From CAVORB01 sp963736235 (GTDB lineage Bacteria; Pseudomonadota; Gammaproteobacteria; Chromatiales; Chromatiaceae): a DNA stretch of 61,787 nucleotides. Under the pieces are notes generated by a model that had not been told where the DNA came from, did not search any database, and saw nothing but the letters and a program-made list of their open reading frames with translations. The stretch is from assembly GCA_963736235.1 (NCBI GenBank), contig CAVTOR010000007.1, positions 1-61,787 of the forward strand, in the 5' to 3' direction. Both the position numbers and the translations under genes were made by a program. Positions 38,186-47,637 of the stretch are shown piece by piece. How positions within the stretch are numbered: position 1 is the first letter of the stretch; the number at the start of each line of letters is the position of its first letter.

Positions 38186-39598
38186 ATGGCTATGATCGGC
38201 GCTCCGCTGAAGAGGCCTATTTCCATGTCCGGCTCGCAAGATCTCCAAGCACCAGACCCGACAGCACCGCCCCCCGTCTCCCTCTGGACCGCCTTTGTCT
38301 ACTGGCTCAAGCTCGGCTTCGTCAGCTTCGGTGGTCCCGCCGGCCAGATGGCCATGATGCACACGGAGCTGGTGGAGCGGCGCCGCTGGATCAGCGAGCA
38401 CCGATTCCTGCACGCGCTGAACTACACCATGGTGCTGCCGGGGCCGGAGGCCCAGCAGCTCGCGACCTATATCGGCTGGCTGATGCACGGAACCGTCGGC
38501 GGCATCATGGCCGGCACCCTGTTCGTGCTGCCCTCCCTGGGCATCCTAATCGGACTGACCTGGATCTACCTCGCCTTCGGCGACCTGCCGGTGGTCGAGG
38601 GCATCCTGTTCGGCATCAAGCCGGCGGTGACCGCCATCGTGGTGTTCGCCGCCTGGCGGATCGGCTCGCGCGCACTGAAGAGCGGGGTCTTGTGGGCCAT
38701 CGCCGCGGCGGCGTTCGTCGCGATCTTTGCCCTCAATTTGCCCTTCCCCCTCATCGTGATCACGGCGGGCGTCCTCGGCTACATCGGCGGACGCCTGGCG
38801 CCGGACAAGTTCAAGACCGGGGGCGGGCACGGCTCGAGCGACAAGACCTACGGCCCGGCGCTGATCGACGACCATACCCCACCGCCGGCGTGGGCGAGCT
38901 TCAGCTGGCGTTCAACGATGGTGCACATCGCCGTGGGGCTCGGGATCTGGGTCCTGGCCGGGGGGATGCTTTATTTCACCCTCGGGTGGGAAGACACCCT
39001 GACGCGCATGGGCTGGTTCTTCACCAAGGCGGCGCTGGTCACCTTCGGCGGGGCCTACGCCGTCCTGCCCTACGTCTACCAGGGCGGCGTCGAAACCTAC
39101 GGCTGGCTCACCGGCCCGCAGATGATCGACGGGCTGGCGCTCGGCGAAACCACCCCGGGACCGCTGATCATGGTGGTCGCCTTCGTCGGCTTCGTCGGCG
39201 GCTGGACCAAGGAGCTGTTCGGACCGGACAACCTGGCGCTGGCCGGCATTGCCGGGGCGACCGTGGCGACCTTCTTCACCTTCCTGCCCTCCTTCCTGTT
39301 CATCCTGGTCGGTGGCCCGGCGGTCGAGGCGACACGCCACGACCTGAAGTTCACCGCGCCCTTGACCGGGATCACCGCCGCCGTGGTGGGTGTCATCCTC
39401 AACCTGGCGCTGTTCTTCGCCTGGCACGTGCTGTGGCCGGAGGCGACCGAGGCGGAACCCCTTTCGGGCCGGTTCGACTGGTTCTCGCTGCTGATCAGCC
39501 TCGCGGCCTTCATCGCCCTGTGGCGCTTCAGGATCGGCATTATTCCCGTTATCGCTGCCTGCGCCGCAGCAGGGCTCGCTTACTCTTCCCTTGCTTGA
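38186..39598 (+). CDS. chrA: Chromate transporter family protein (ChrA)
   Basis: This 470-residue membrane protein has two homologous CHR domains (about residues 30-210 and 250-460). Each opens with a Gly/Phe-rich motif: FVSFGGPAGQMAMM in the first, LVTFGGAYAVLPYVYQ in the second. PGPEAQQLATYIGW and TTPGPLIMVVAFVGF are the PGP motifs. ChrA proteins export chromate in exchange for protons, but many homologues are unproven. The ATG at 38186 has GGGGA upstream; a later ATG (38225) is possible. It follows hoxW by 63 bases on the same strand, so it could share the hox transcript unless the hairpin stops it. Confidence 0.9.
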   Translation: MAMIGAPLKRPISMSGSQDLQAPDPTAPPPVSLWTAFVYWLKLGFVSFGGPAGQMAMMHTELVERRRWISEHRFLHALNYTMVLPGPEAQQLATYIGWLMHGTVGGIMAGTLFVLPSLGILIGLTWIYLAFGDLPVVEGILFGIKPAVTAIVVFAAWRIGSRALKSGVLWAIAAAAFVAIFALNLPFPLIVITAGVLGYIGGRLAPDKFKTGGGHGSSDKTYGPALIDDHTPPPAWASFSWRSTMVHIAVGLGIWVLAGGMLYFTLGWEDTLTRMGWFFTKAALVTFGGAYAVLPYVYQGGVETYGWLTGPQMIDGLALGETTPGPLIMVVAFVGFVGGWTKELFGPDNLALAGIAGATVATFFTFLPSFLFILVGGPAVEATRHDLKFTAPLTGITAAVVGVILNLALFFAWHVLWPEATEAEPLSGRFDWFSLLISLAAFIALWRFRIGIIPVIAACAAAGLAYSSLA

Positions 39599-39857
39599 GC
39601 GGAGACCAGGGAGCCTAGAGACAAGCGCGACCAGCATCCGCCGAACAGGTAGAAACTTGTCAGCGAAGGAAAAGCCGTCTATACACTATTCGTGGTGCGC
39701 CGCCATTCGACTCGGGGAGGAGTTTCCGCCCAGCTCCGCGCCACGGGAAGATTTGATTTCGATCCGAGGCTTTCCTCGAGATTCGAGCGCAGCCTTAAAG
39801 AATAAGCGCCCGGGCCATGTCGAGCCCGCGGCTATCGCCGCCGCCTGAGGAGAATTG

Positions 39858-40619
39858 ATGGATACCCTTCGCCAGCCGATCGGTTTGGCCGTTTTTCTAT
39901 TGTCACTCGCCCTCGCCTTTTCTGGTGGGCGGGTCCTCGCCGACGATCCAGCCCTCGCCGCCGCGGAGCTCGAGAAGGCGATCCACCTCGAGCCAGACCT
40001 GGAGAATGGGCGCCAGGTCTACCTGCTGTGCGCCGTATGCCATCAGCCCGAGGGCTGGGGCAGCACTGACGGCGACTATCCCCAGATCGCCGGCCAGCAC
40101 CGGTCGGTCATCATCAAGCAGCTGGCCGACATCCGCGCCCGCAACCGCGACAACCCGACCATGTTCCCGTTTACCCTGCTCGATCACCTGACCCTGCAGC
40201 AGATCGCGAACGTGAGCGCCTACATCGCTCGCTTCCCCATGACTCCGGAGAACGGCATGGGCCCCGGCGACGACCTGAAGCATGGCGAGCGGCTGTACGT
40301 GAAATACTGCGCGGAATGCCACGGCGACCAAGGGCAAGGCGTGGCCAAGGACCACATGCCCTTGATCCAGGGGCAGCACTACGACTACCTGGTGCGGCAA
40401 TTCGAGTGGATCCGCAACGGCAAGCGGCGCAACGCCGATCCTGAAATGGTAAAGCAGATCCAGTCCTTCACCGACCGCGACGTGTCGGCGGTCATGGACT
40501 ACACGTCCAGATTGCGGCCCCCAGCCGAGCGCCTCGCAGAGCCCGGCTTCCGCAATCCGGACTTCCCAGATTTTTGGCGCCCGCAAATCCCGGCCGTAGC
40601 ATCCGATGATGGGCAATAG
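39858..40619 (+). CDS. Di-heme cytochrome c (c4-like), periplasmic
   Basis: The 253-residue product starts at the ATG at 39858, with GAGGAGA 5 bases before it. It has a signal peptide (residues 1-28, cut near VLA) and two class I cytochrome c domains. Heme sites are CAVCH (58-62) and CAECH (151-155); likely axial methionines lie in NPTMFPF (M102) and KDHMPLIQG. The two-domain layout resembles cytochrome c4, an electron shuttle to terminal oxidases. A C-terminal tail of about 40 residues (RPPAERLAEPGF...) is extra. It overlaps the next gene by 14 bases. Confidence 0.9.
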   Translation: MDTLRQPIGLAVFLLSLALAFSGGRVLADDPALAAAELEKAIHLEPDLENGRQVYLLCAVCHQPEGWGSTDGDYPQIAGQHRSVIIKQLADIRARNRDNPTMFPFTLLDHLTLQQIANVSAYIARFPMTPENGMGPGDDLKHGERLYVKYCAECHGDQGQGVAKDHMPLIQGQHYDYLVRQFEWIRNGKRRNADPEMVKQIQSFTDRDVSAVMDYTSRLRPPAERLAEPGFRNPDFPDFWRPQIPAVASDDGQ

Positions 40620-41385
40620 CGAGAACAGCGGCACACGCTCGGCTGAATCCGCGGCGGTCTCGTCCGTCAACGGGCTCGAATCCGCATCCAGCCGAACGGG
40701 AACACCGGCTCCGTCCCTTTCTCCACCGGCTCTAGACCAGGAAACCGCCGAACACTTGGGTGGGAAGGTGGATTCCTTGCTCAAGGGCGTCATGCAGCTC
40801 TACCTGCAGGTGTCGACAAGACTCCTCGAACTGCGCGTCGACAAAACCGATCAGAAGATTGGGCGCGTGACCAACGTGGACATCGTCGGCCCCCTGGGTG
40901 CGCAAGCGCGAAGGTATGCCGTCGCGATACAGGGCGGCGAGATCTCTGCTGCGGGGCCGGCCGAATCGAACGCGATCGCTCCCGACGAGAGCACCTCCGA
41001 TGGCGAGAAAACCGCCGACCGATCGGACACGCCATCTCCCGCGACACACCCGACGGAGCTCCCCAGCGAACTGGCGCTTCAGTTCTCTAGAGAACCGCGA
41101 GCGGGCTCATTGAAGCCGCCGATGGGTGAGCAACTGAGACGGCGCACATTCGAGTACGTCAATCATGCCCTCCAACTCGCAAAGCAAGGCAAAGTAGAGT
41201 CGGCGGAGACATACGCGAAGCTCGCCCAAGCCGCCCTGGCGACGGCCTCTGCCTACCTATCGGTGGAAGAATATCTCGCCCTCACGCGCGAGGTGATGCT
41301 GCGGGTGCACCCGGAAAGCGACAGTTCGGAAACGAAATCGGCGGACCAGGTCGAGGCGCCGGCACTCCCTAACACGTCTGTGTAA
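40606..41385 (+). CDS. Hypothetical protein co-transcribed with the di-heme cytochrome
   Basis: The 259-residue frame overlaps the cytochrome stop. The first 45 residues are Ser/Pro/Ala-rich and look disordered. Residues 45-80 are helical (EHLGGKVDSLLKGVMQLYLQ), followed by a second disordered Asp/Ser/Pro stretch. The C-terminal third is a helical bundle resembling a TPR-like repeat (FEYVNHALQLAKQGKVESAE, AQAALATASAYLSVEEYLAL). There is no signal peptide. Codon use is like its neighbours. I do not recognise the family. Confidence 0.55.
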   Translation: MMGNSENSGTRSAESAAVSSVNGLESASSRTGTPAPSLSPPALDQETAEHLGGKVDSLLKGVMQLYLQVSTRLLELRVDKTDQKIGRVTNVDIVGPLGAQARRYAVAIQGGEISAAGPAESNAIAPDESTSDGEKTADRSDTPSPATHPTELPSELALQFSREPRAGSLKPPMGEQLRRRTFEYVNHALQLAKQGKVESAETYAKLAQAALATASAYLSVEEYLALTREVMLRVHPESDSSETKSADQVEAPALPNTSV

Positions 41386-41424
41386 GGAAGCCCGGATCAC
41401 GACCATCCCGGGCACGCGGCTTCC
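41386..41424 (+). terminator. Possible stem-loop after the cytochrome operon
   Basis: GGAAGCC (41386-41392) pairs with GGCTTCC (41418-41424), and an inner CCCGG/CCGGG can also pair. It starts one base after the TAA stop. No T-run follows. Confidence 0.35.
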
Positions 41425-41438
41425 TGCTCCGCGGCCGG

Positions 41439-41726
41439 TCAATGGTTGCGGGGGTTATAGAGACCCAGCACGTAGTCGCCGATCAGCCGCAGGCGAAGCG
41501 GCATCGGAGCGCCGTTGCTCATTTTCGCGCCGACACGCGGAACGAACCGCTTCACGGACGGAGAGCGGCAAATATGATGTGGGCACCAAACCCGCAACGG
41601 ATATCCGTACGGCATGGGGCAGGGTTTTCCGAGGCAAGCCCCCATCACCCTGGCGAGAGACAGCTCGTGCTGAAACTCCGCCACGTGCTTACCGACCATC
41701 TCGTCGACTCTCGTTGCGTATGACAT
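41439..41726 (-). CDS. Short open frame of uncertain reality
   Basis: The 95-residue frame on the reverse strand has protein-like codon choice at both ends (TRVDEMVGKHVAEFQHELSL and MPLRLRLIGDYVLGLYNPRN). It is rich in Cys and His in the middle (CPHHICRS). No family is recognised and no good ribosome site is seen. It may be a gene remnant. Confidence 0.25.
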   Translation of the reverse strand: MSYATRVDEMVGKHVAEFQHELSLARVMGACLGKPCPMPYGYPLRVWCPHHICRSPSVKRFVPRVGAKMSNGAPMPLRLRLIGDYVLGLYNPRNH

Positions 41727-42225
41727 GGGACAGGGGTATCTCGACTGGAATTGCGCGAAGGCTGAGTTGACCTAAAGACTGTATTGTATCCGCTAAGCAC
41801 ACTGAGACCACAGATAAAAAGAGCTGTTCCCACCCCCTGTTGATCCGTGACCCACTTCACGGTTTGGTCCGAATGATACGTACGGGGCCTGAGCTGGCAA
41901 GTCGGACCGCTGCCACACTACCGACCAGGGTATGGTCCAGCGCGGGAAGCAAGGCACGCATGTCCAACGGCGCGCCATGTCCCGAAAGGCGGTCCCCGAG
42001 GATTGGCCACTCCCGTCCAACAATTGACGCTCGTCATGGCCATGGGATCCGGGGCGCATATAGTCGTGCGGGCATGTCCTTTCGACGACTCCTTGGACGA
42101 GCCAGAACATGCAAAGTCCCGACGGCCCCGCCGCACGGTTGCGCTGATCGGCTCCTTGCTTCGCCGAGACTCGGGCCACGGCCTCCCATGCGCGCAAGCC
42201 ACCACACCGCGTCAGAGATCAACTC
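41727..42225. other. Intergenic region before the TauD-type gene
   Basis: About 500 bases without a supported gene. Around 41775-41830 the DNA is AT-richer (GTATTGTATCCGC, GATAAAAAGAGCTG), which may hold a promoter, but I cannot place hexamers with confidence. Confidence 0.4.
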
Positions 42226-43125
42226 ATGTCACCGTATACCACCTCCCCCGCCGTCTCCTCCCCTTTCGACCTCGACCAGACGGATACGTACGAGCGCTGG
42301 CGCGCGGAAAAGCTCGACCGCCATCCCGCGAATCTCGAGGACCTGATCGTCGAGGTCCGGGACCCGCGTCGACTGACCGAGGCGGAACATGCCGCCATCC
42401 TGGACTGCTGCCGCCGGGCCAACATGGCCATCTATGCCGGCGACACCGGGCGGGATCCCGACAAGGACATCGTGCGCGCCCTCGGCGAGCGGTTCGGTCT
42501 TGTCCGTCTCGACCACAACACCGGTGCGGACGAGGACGCCATCACCTCGCTCAAGGTCCAGTCCGATACTCTACACCGCGGCTACATCCCTTACAGCAAC
42601 AGGCCCATCGCCTGGCACACCGACGGCTACTACAACACCCCGGAGCATCAGATCCACGGCCTGCTGCTGCACTGCGTCGAACCGGCGATGGAGGGCGGCG
42701 AGAACGAGCTCCTGGATCACGAAATCGCCTACATCCTGCTCCGCGACCAGAATCCGGAGTACGTCCGGGCGCTGATGCACCCGGGAGCCATGACCATCCC
42801 CGCCAACCTCGTGGACGGTGAAGAGCGGCGCCCGGAGCAGTCCGGCCCCGTCTTCTCCGTCCGGCCCGACGGCCGCCTGCACATGCGCTACACGGACCGC
42901 AAACGCAACATCGTCTGGCGCGACGACCCACTCACCCTTGAAGCCGTTACCTTCCTCAGGGAGATCCTCTATCGCGAGACCGCCTGGCACTTTCGGGGGA
43001 AGCTCCAACCGGGCTGGGGTCTCGTCAGCAACAACGTGCTGCACACCCGCACCGGCTTCGAGGATGGCGAGCGCCCGCGGCTGCTCTACCGGGCGCGCTA
43101 TTTCGACCGTATTGGAGGGACCTGA
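42226..43125 (+). CDS. TauD/TfdA-family Fe(II)/2-oxoglutarate dioxygenase
   Basis: The 299-residue product belongs to the TauD/TfdA clade of non-heme iron dioxygenases. The iron ligands are the HxD pair H131-D133 in AWHTDGYYN and probably H273 in NNVLHTRTGFED. A conserved arginine for 2-oxoglutarate lies just after (RPRLLYRARY). These enzymes hydroxylate taurine, alkylsulfonates, carnitine precursors or herbicides; the substrate here cannot be told. It stands alone, with its 3' end facing the metal efflux operon. The start ATG at 42226 gives MSPYTTSPAVSSPFDLDQTD. Confidence 0.88.
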   Translation: MSPYTTSPAVSSPFDLDQTDTYERWRAEKLDRHPANLEDLIVEVRDPRRLTEAEHAAILDCCRRANMAIYAGDTGRDPDKDIVRALGERFGLVRLDHNTGADEDAITSLKVQSDTLHRGYIPYSNRPIAWHTDGYYNTPEHQIHGLLLHCVEPAMEGGENELLDHEIAYILLRDQNPEYVRALMHPGAMTIPANLVDGEERRPEQSGPVFSVRPDGRLHMRYTDRKRNIVWRDDPLTLEAVTFLREILYRETAWHFRGKLQPGWGLVSNNVLHTRTGFEDGERPRLLYRARYFDRIGGT

Positions 43126-43129
43126 AGGG

Positions 43130-43432
43130 CTACGGGATCGGCCCCGCCTCGATAACCGGCATGATCCAGTAGTGCAGACCTGCGCCCCGGAAGTCTTCCC
43201 GGAGCCGATCCACCAGCTCGTGCACCTCCTCCCGGGGGGCGTGAACCTGGAACATGACCTGGCGCTTGCGCCCCGTCACCTGCTCCGCGAGGGTGAGTCG
43301 GCCGTGGGCGGGGCTGCCGTCGACCTTCTGGGCGCTGAAGCCCGAGAAGTGCTCCTGGGCCAGCAGGAAGTCGACCAGCGCCTCCTCCACGCCCGGAGGC
43401 GCGATCAGGACCAGCAGGCATTGCTCACTCAT
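43130..43432 (-). CDS. DUF3240 family protein (PII-like, metal-efflux associated)
   Basis: This 100-residue protein of the DUF3240 family, small ferredoxin/PII-like fold proteins, is commonly found beside CzcA/CusA-type pumps. It begins MSEQCLLVLIAPPGVEEALVD and has a central VTGRKRQVMFQVHAP. The start overlaps the end of czcA by 8 bases, so it is the last gene of the efflux operon. A regulatory or metal-sensing role is plausible, not shown. Confidence 0.8.
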   Translation of the reverse strand: MSEQCLLVLIAPPGVEEALVDFLLAQEHFSGFSAQKVDGSPAHGRLTLAEQVTGRKRQVMFQVHAPREEVHELVDRLREDFRGAGLHYWIMPVIEAGPIP

Positions 43433-46400
43433 GGACGGGCTCCGGAGGCGGCGTGACAGCGACGGCGCGCGGGACGCCCGGGTCGCCGAAGCGACGATAG
43501 AGGATCGGCAGCATCAGCAGGGTCAGCAGCGTGGAGCTCACTAGCCCCCCGATGACGACGATGGCCAGGGGGCGCTGTATCTCCGAACCCGGCCCGCTGG
43601 CGAACAGCAGGGGCACCAGGCCGAAAGCGGCGATGCTGGCGGTCATCATCACCGGACGCAGGCGCCGCTTCGCCCCCTCCAGCACCACCTGCTCCAGCGG
43701 CATCCCCATGGCGCGCAGCTGGTTGAAGTAGCTCACCATCACCACCCCGTTCAGCACGGCGATGCCCAGCAGGGCGATGAAGCCCACCGATGCCGGCACC
43801 GACAGGTACTCCGCGGAGATCCACAGGGCGAAGACACCCCCGATCATGGCGAAGGGTATGTTGAGCAGGATGAGCCCCGCCTGCTTCAGCGAGCGGAAGG
43901 TGCTGAACAGCAGCAGGAAAATGAGCCCGATGGCGATGGGCACGACGATGGACAGCCGGGTGGCCGCCCGCTGCTGGTTCTCGAACTGGCCGCCCCACTG
44001 CACGTAATAGCCGGTGGGCAGCTCCACCTTCTCGGCGACCAGGGCCTTGGCCTCCTCGACGAAGCCCACCAGATCCCGCCCGCGCACGTTCGCGATGACC
44101 ACCGAGAGCCGGTTGCCCTGTTCGCGGCCCACCTGCACGGGCCCACCTACCCGTGTCAGCCTGGCGACACTCGACAGCGGGACCAACCGCCCGTCCGGCA
44201 GGGTGAGGCGCAGGTTCTCGAAGTCCGTCGGCGAGGCGCGCAGATCGGCCGCCCCGCGCAGCAGCAGCGGCGTGCGCCGCGTGCCCTCGTAGACCGTGCC
44301 CACCTCGCGCCCCTCGATCTGCGCCCGCAGCACCTCTTCGATCTCGTCGACGTTGAGGCCAAGGCGGCCGAGGGCCAAGCGGTCGAGCTCGACCTTCAGG
44401 TACTGCACGCCCTCGTTCTCGGTGAACCAGACGTCCTCGCTGCCGGCGATGCCCTTCACCAGCTCGGCGATCTGAGAGGCCTTGTCGTTCAGCACGTCGA
44501 GGTCGCTGCCGAAGAGCTTGATGGCCACGTCCCCGCGCACCCCGGTCAGCATCTCCGAGACCCGCATCTCGATCGGCTGGGTGAAGCCGTAGGCGACGCC
44601 CGCGAAGCCGTCGAGCTCGGCGCGCATCGCGTCCAGCAGCTCGTCCTTGGTCTCGAAACGCCATGCCTCCCGCGGCTTCAGGACGAGGAAGGTGTCGGTC
44701 TGATTGAGCCCCATGGGGTCCATGCCCAGCTCATCGGAACCGGTGCGGGCCACCACGCCGACGACCTCCGGCACCTGCTCCATCAGGGTACGCTGCACCC
44801 GCAGATCCAGGCCCAGGGACTCCTCCAGGCTGATGGAGGGCAGCTTCTCCAGCTGCACGATCACGCTGCCCTCGTCCATGGTCGGCATGAAGGTCTTGCC
44901 GATCAGGGTGAAGACGAACGCGGTGGCGGCCAGGAGGGCCAGGGCCGCGGCCACCACCAGCACGCCGTGGCGCAGGGACCAGGCGAGCGCCGGTTCGTAG
45001 ACACGGTGCAGCAGTCGCACCAGGAGGGGTTCCTCGTGGCTCACCTTGCCGATCAGGAAGGAGCCCAGCACCGGGATCACGGTGAGCGACAAGAGTAGGG
45101 ACGCGCTGAGCGCGAACACGATGGTCATCGCCACCGGGATGAAGAGCTTGCCCTCCAGACCCTGCAGGGTGAGCAAGGGAAGAAAGACGATGATGATGAT
45201 CAGGATGCCCGCGGTCACGGGCACCGAGACCTCCCGCACCGAGCGGTAGATGAGGTGCAGTCGCGGCAGCTTCTTGTTGCCCTGACTGAGCTGCGCGACC
45301 ACGTTTTCGACCACCACCACGGCGGCATCCACGAGCATGCCGATGGCGATGGCCAGCCCCCCAAGACTCATCAGATTGGCCGTGAGCCCGAACCAGCGCA
45401 TGAGAATGAAGGTCGCGAGCGCCGCCAACGGCAGGATCAGGGCCACGGTGACCGCCGCGCGCAGATTGCCGAGCAGCAGCACCAGCAGGATCAGCACCAG
45501 AACCACCGCCTCGCCCAGGGCCTTGGAAACCGTATAGCACGGCGCGGTCGACCAGGTTGCCGCGATCGTAGAAGACGTCGACCTGCACACCCTCGGGAAG
45601 GGCCGACTGAAGCTCCGCCAGGCGCTGGCGCACCCCTTCCACCACCTGGCGGGCATTGGCGCCGCGCAGGCCGAGCACCAGCCCCTCGACGGCCTCACTC
45701 TCACCATCACGGGTCACGGCGCCGGCACGGGTGATGGCGCCGATCCGCACGTCCGCGACGTCTCCCACCCGCACGGGAACACCGTTGTAGGTGCCCACCA
45801 CGATGTCGCGCAGGTCGTCCACCGACTGGATACTGCCCTCTGCGCGCACCAGCAGGGTCTCCTCGCCCTCGACCAGGCGCCCCGCCCCGTCGTTGCGGTT
45901 GTTGGCCTCCAGGGTCTCGCGCAGGGCCATCAGGCTCACGCCCCGGGCGTTCATGCGCAGGTTGTCGGGCACCACCTCGAAGCTGCGCACCAAACCCCCG
46001 AGCGAGTTCACGTCCGCCACCCCGGGCACGGTGCGCAGCGCCGGGCGGATGACCCAGTCGAGCAGGCTGCGGCGCTCCATCAGGTCCAGATCGCCGCCGC
46101 TCACGGTGAACATGAACATCTCCCCGAGCGGCGTGGTCATGGGGGCGATGCCGCCGGCGATGTCCGCGGGCAGATCGCCCCAGATCGCCGCCCAGGCGCT
46201 CGGCCACCTGCTGGCGCGCCCAATACATGTCCGTGCCCTCGGCAAAGTCCACGGTGATGTCCGTGAGGCCGTACTTGGCCATGGACCGCAGCATCACCTG
46301 GTCGGGGATGCCGAGCATCTCCACCTCGACCGGGGCGGTGATGCGCGCCTCGACCTCCTCCGGGGTCATCCCCGCGGCCTTGATCACGATCTTGACCTGG

Positions 46401-46534
46401 GGCGAGGACACGTCCGGGAAGGCGTCGATGGGGAGATCGCGAAAGGCCAGGTAGCCGCCGGCGGCGAGCAGCGCCACCATCAGCAGCATGAACAGGCGCT
46501 GGCGCAGCGCGAACTGGATCAGGTGCTCGATCAT
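43425..46534 (-). CDS. czcA: Heavy-metal efflux RND permease (CzcA/CusA type; reading frame interrupted)
   Basis: This is the proton-driven heavy-metal pump of the tripartite Czc/Cus system, about 1,035 residues if repaired. The N-terminus MIEHLIQFALRQRLFMLLMV and the motif AIGMLVDAAVVVVENVVAQL in TM4 place it in the heavy-metal (HME) family. FPDVSSPQVKIVIKAAGMTP follows TM1. Metal-site methionines seen in CusA are not obvious, so Zn/Co/Cd specificity is at least as likely as Cu/Ag. The frame breaks near 46200 (before LGAIWGDLPADIAGGIAPM) and near 45537 (VDRAVL to TVSKALGEAVVLVL), each explained by one extra base. The remaining 2.1 kb is open. It is downstream of czcB and overlaps the DUF3240 gene. 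Confidence 0.85.
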
Positions 46535-46537
46535 GGC

Positions 46538-47637
46538 TCAGCCACCGTCGCGGCCGGTCCAGGCGGCCTTGAGGGAGGCGATGCCGCTTGTCGCCACCTC
46601 CTCCCCGGCTGACAGGTCGCCGGTGACGACACTGAACTCACCCTCGCGGGCGACGATCTCCACGCGGAACCGAGAAGAACCCGACGGCCTCGTGCGCGAA
46701 GACCAGGGTCGTGTCGCCGATGCGGGTGATGGCACTCGAGGGCACCCGGTACTGGTCCACGCTGCTGCTGAGCTGCAGTCGCACCTCGACGAACTGGCCC
46801 GGGCGCAGGCAGGCGCCGCTGTCCTTCACCTCGGCCCGCACCAGGACCGTCTGGTTGGCGGGATCCACGTTGCGTCCGATCAGGCTGACGTGCGCGTCGC
46901 CCTGGTCGCAGGGGATCTCCACCCGGCTGCCGGGTGGAGATCCCCTTGATCCGATCCAGCGGCGCATCGATCTCCAGCCACAGGGGCTCCATCTGGGCCA
47001 CCCGGTAAAGGGGCTGGGATTCGGCGACCCGCTCGCCGAGGCCGGCCTGGGTCTCGATCACGACACCGCGGAATGGGGGAGCGAACCTCCAGGGTGCTGG
47101 TCATGCGTGCGGCTCTGCTCCAGCTCCGCGACCGCCTCCGGGCTCAAGCCGACCAGCTGCAGAACCTGCCGGCGCTCAGCCACCAGGGAAGCGGCCTCCT
47201 CGTAGCGGCTGCGGGTCTCCAGATAGACGGCGCTCGGCGATGATCCCCTCCTTGAACAATTGCTCGTCTCGCTTGCGCTCGGTTTCCGCCAGGCGCAGCT
47301 GGGTTGCCGCCTGCAGCAGCTCTCTTTGCAGCCCCACCATCTCCGGGCTCTCGATGTGCGCCAACACCTCGCCGGCCTGCACCTCGTCGCCTTGGGCGGC
47401 GCGCAGGGCGGTCACCAGACCGCCGCGGGGCGCGGCGACGACGCGCGCCTGTTGCGGGGGGATCATCACCCGCGCGGGCAACCGGTCGGTCACATAGGCC
47501 TCGGCGGGCTCCACGCGCGCGAGGATGATCCCCAACCGTTCCATCTGCTCCGGGCTGATGGCGATCTCATGCGACGCCTCGGCTCCTGAAACTGCCATTA
47601 GGAGCAGCATGAAAAAACGCAACGGCAGGGACTTCAT
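46538..47637 (-). CDS. czcB: Metal efflux periplasmic adaptor (CzcB/CusB type; reading frame interrupted)
   Basis: This adaptor of the tripartite metal pump is about 365 residues. It has a signal peptide (MKSLPLRFFMLLLMAVSGAEA), then EIAISPEQMERLGIILARVEPAE and the barrel-sandwich segment GLVTALRAAQGDEVQAGEVLAHIE. The C-terminal part contains DGTLV-type adaptor sequence and ends EEVATSGIASLKAAWTGRDG. The frame breaks near 47232, 47080, 46935 and 46670, and each fragment in turn matches the family. I infer extra single bases rather than decay. The czcC stop overlaps the start region by four bases, and the stop of czcB is 1 base before the czcA ATG region. Confidence 0.8.
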
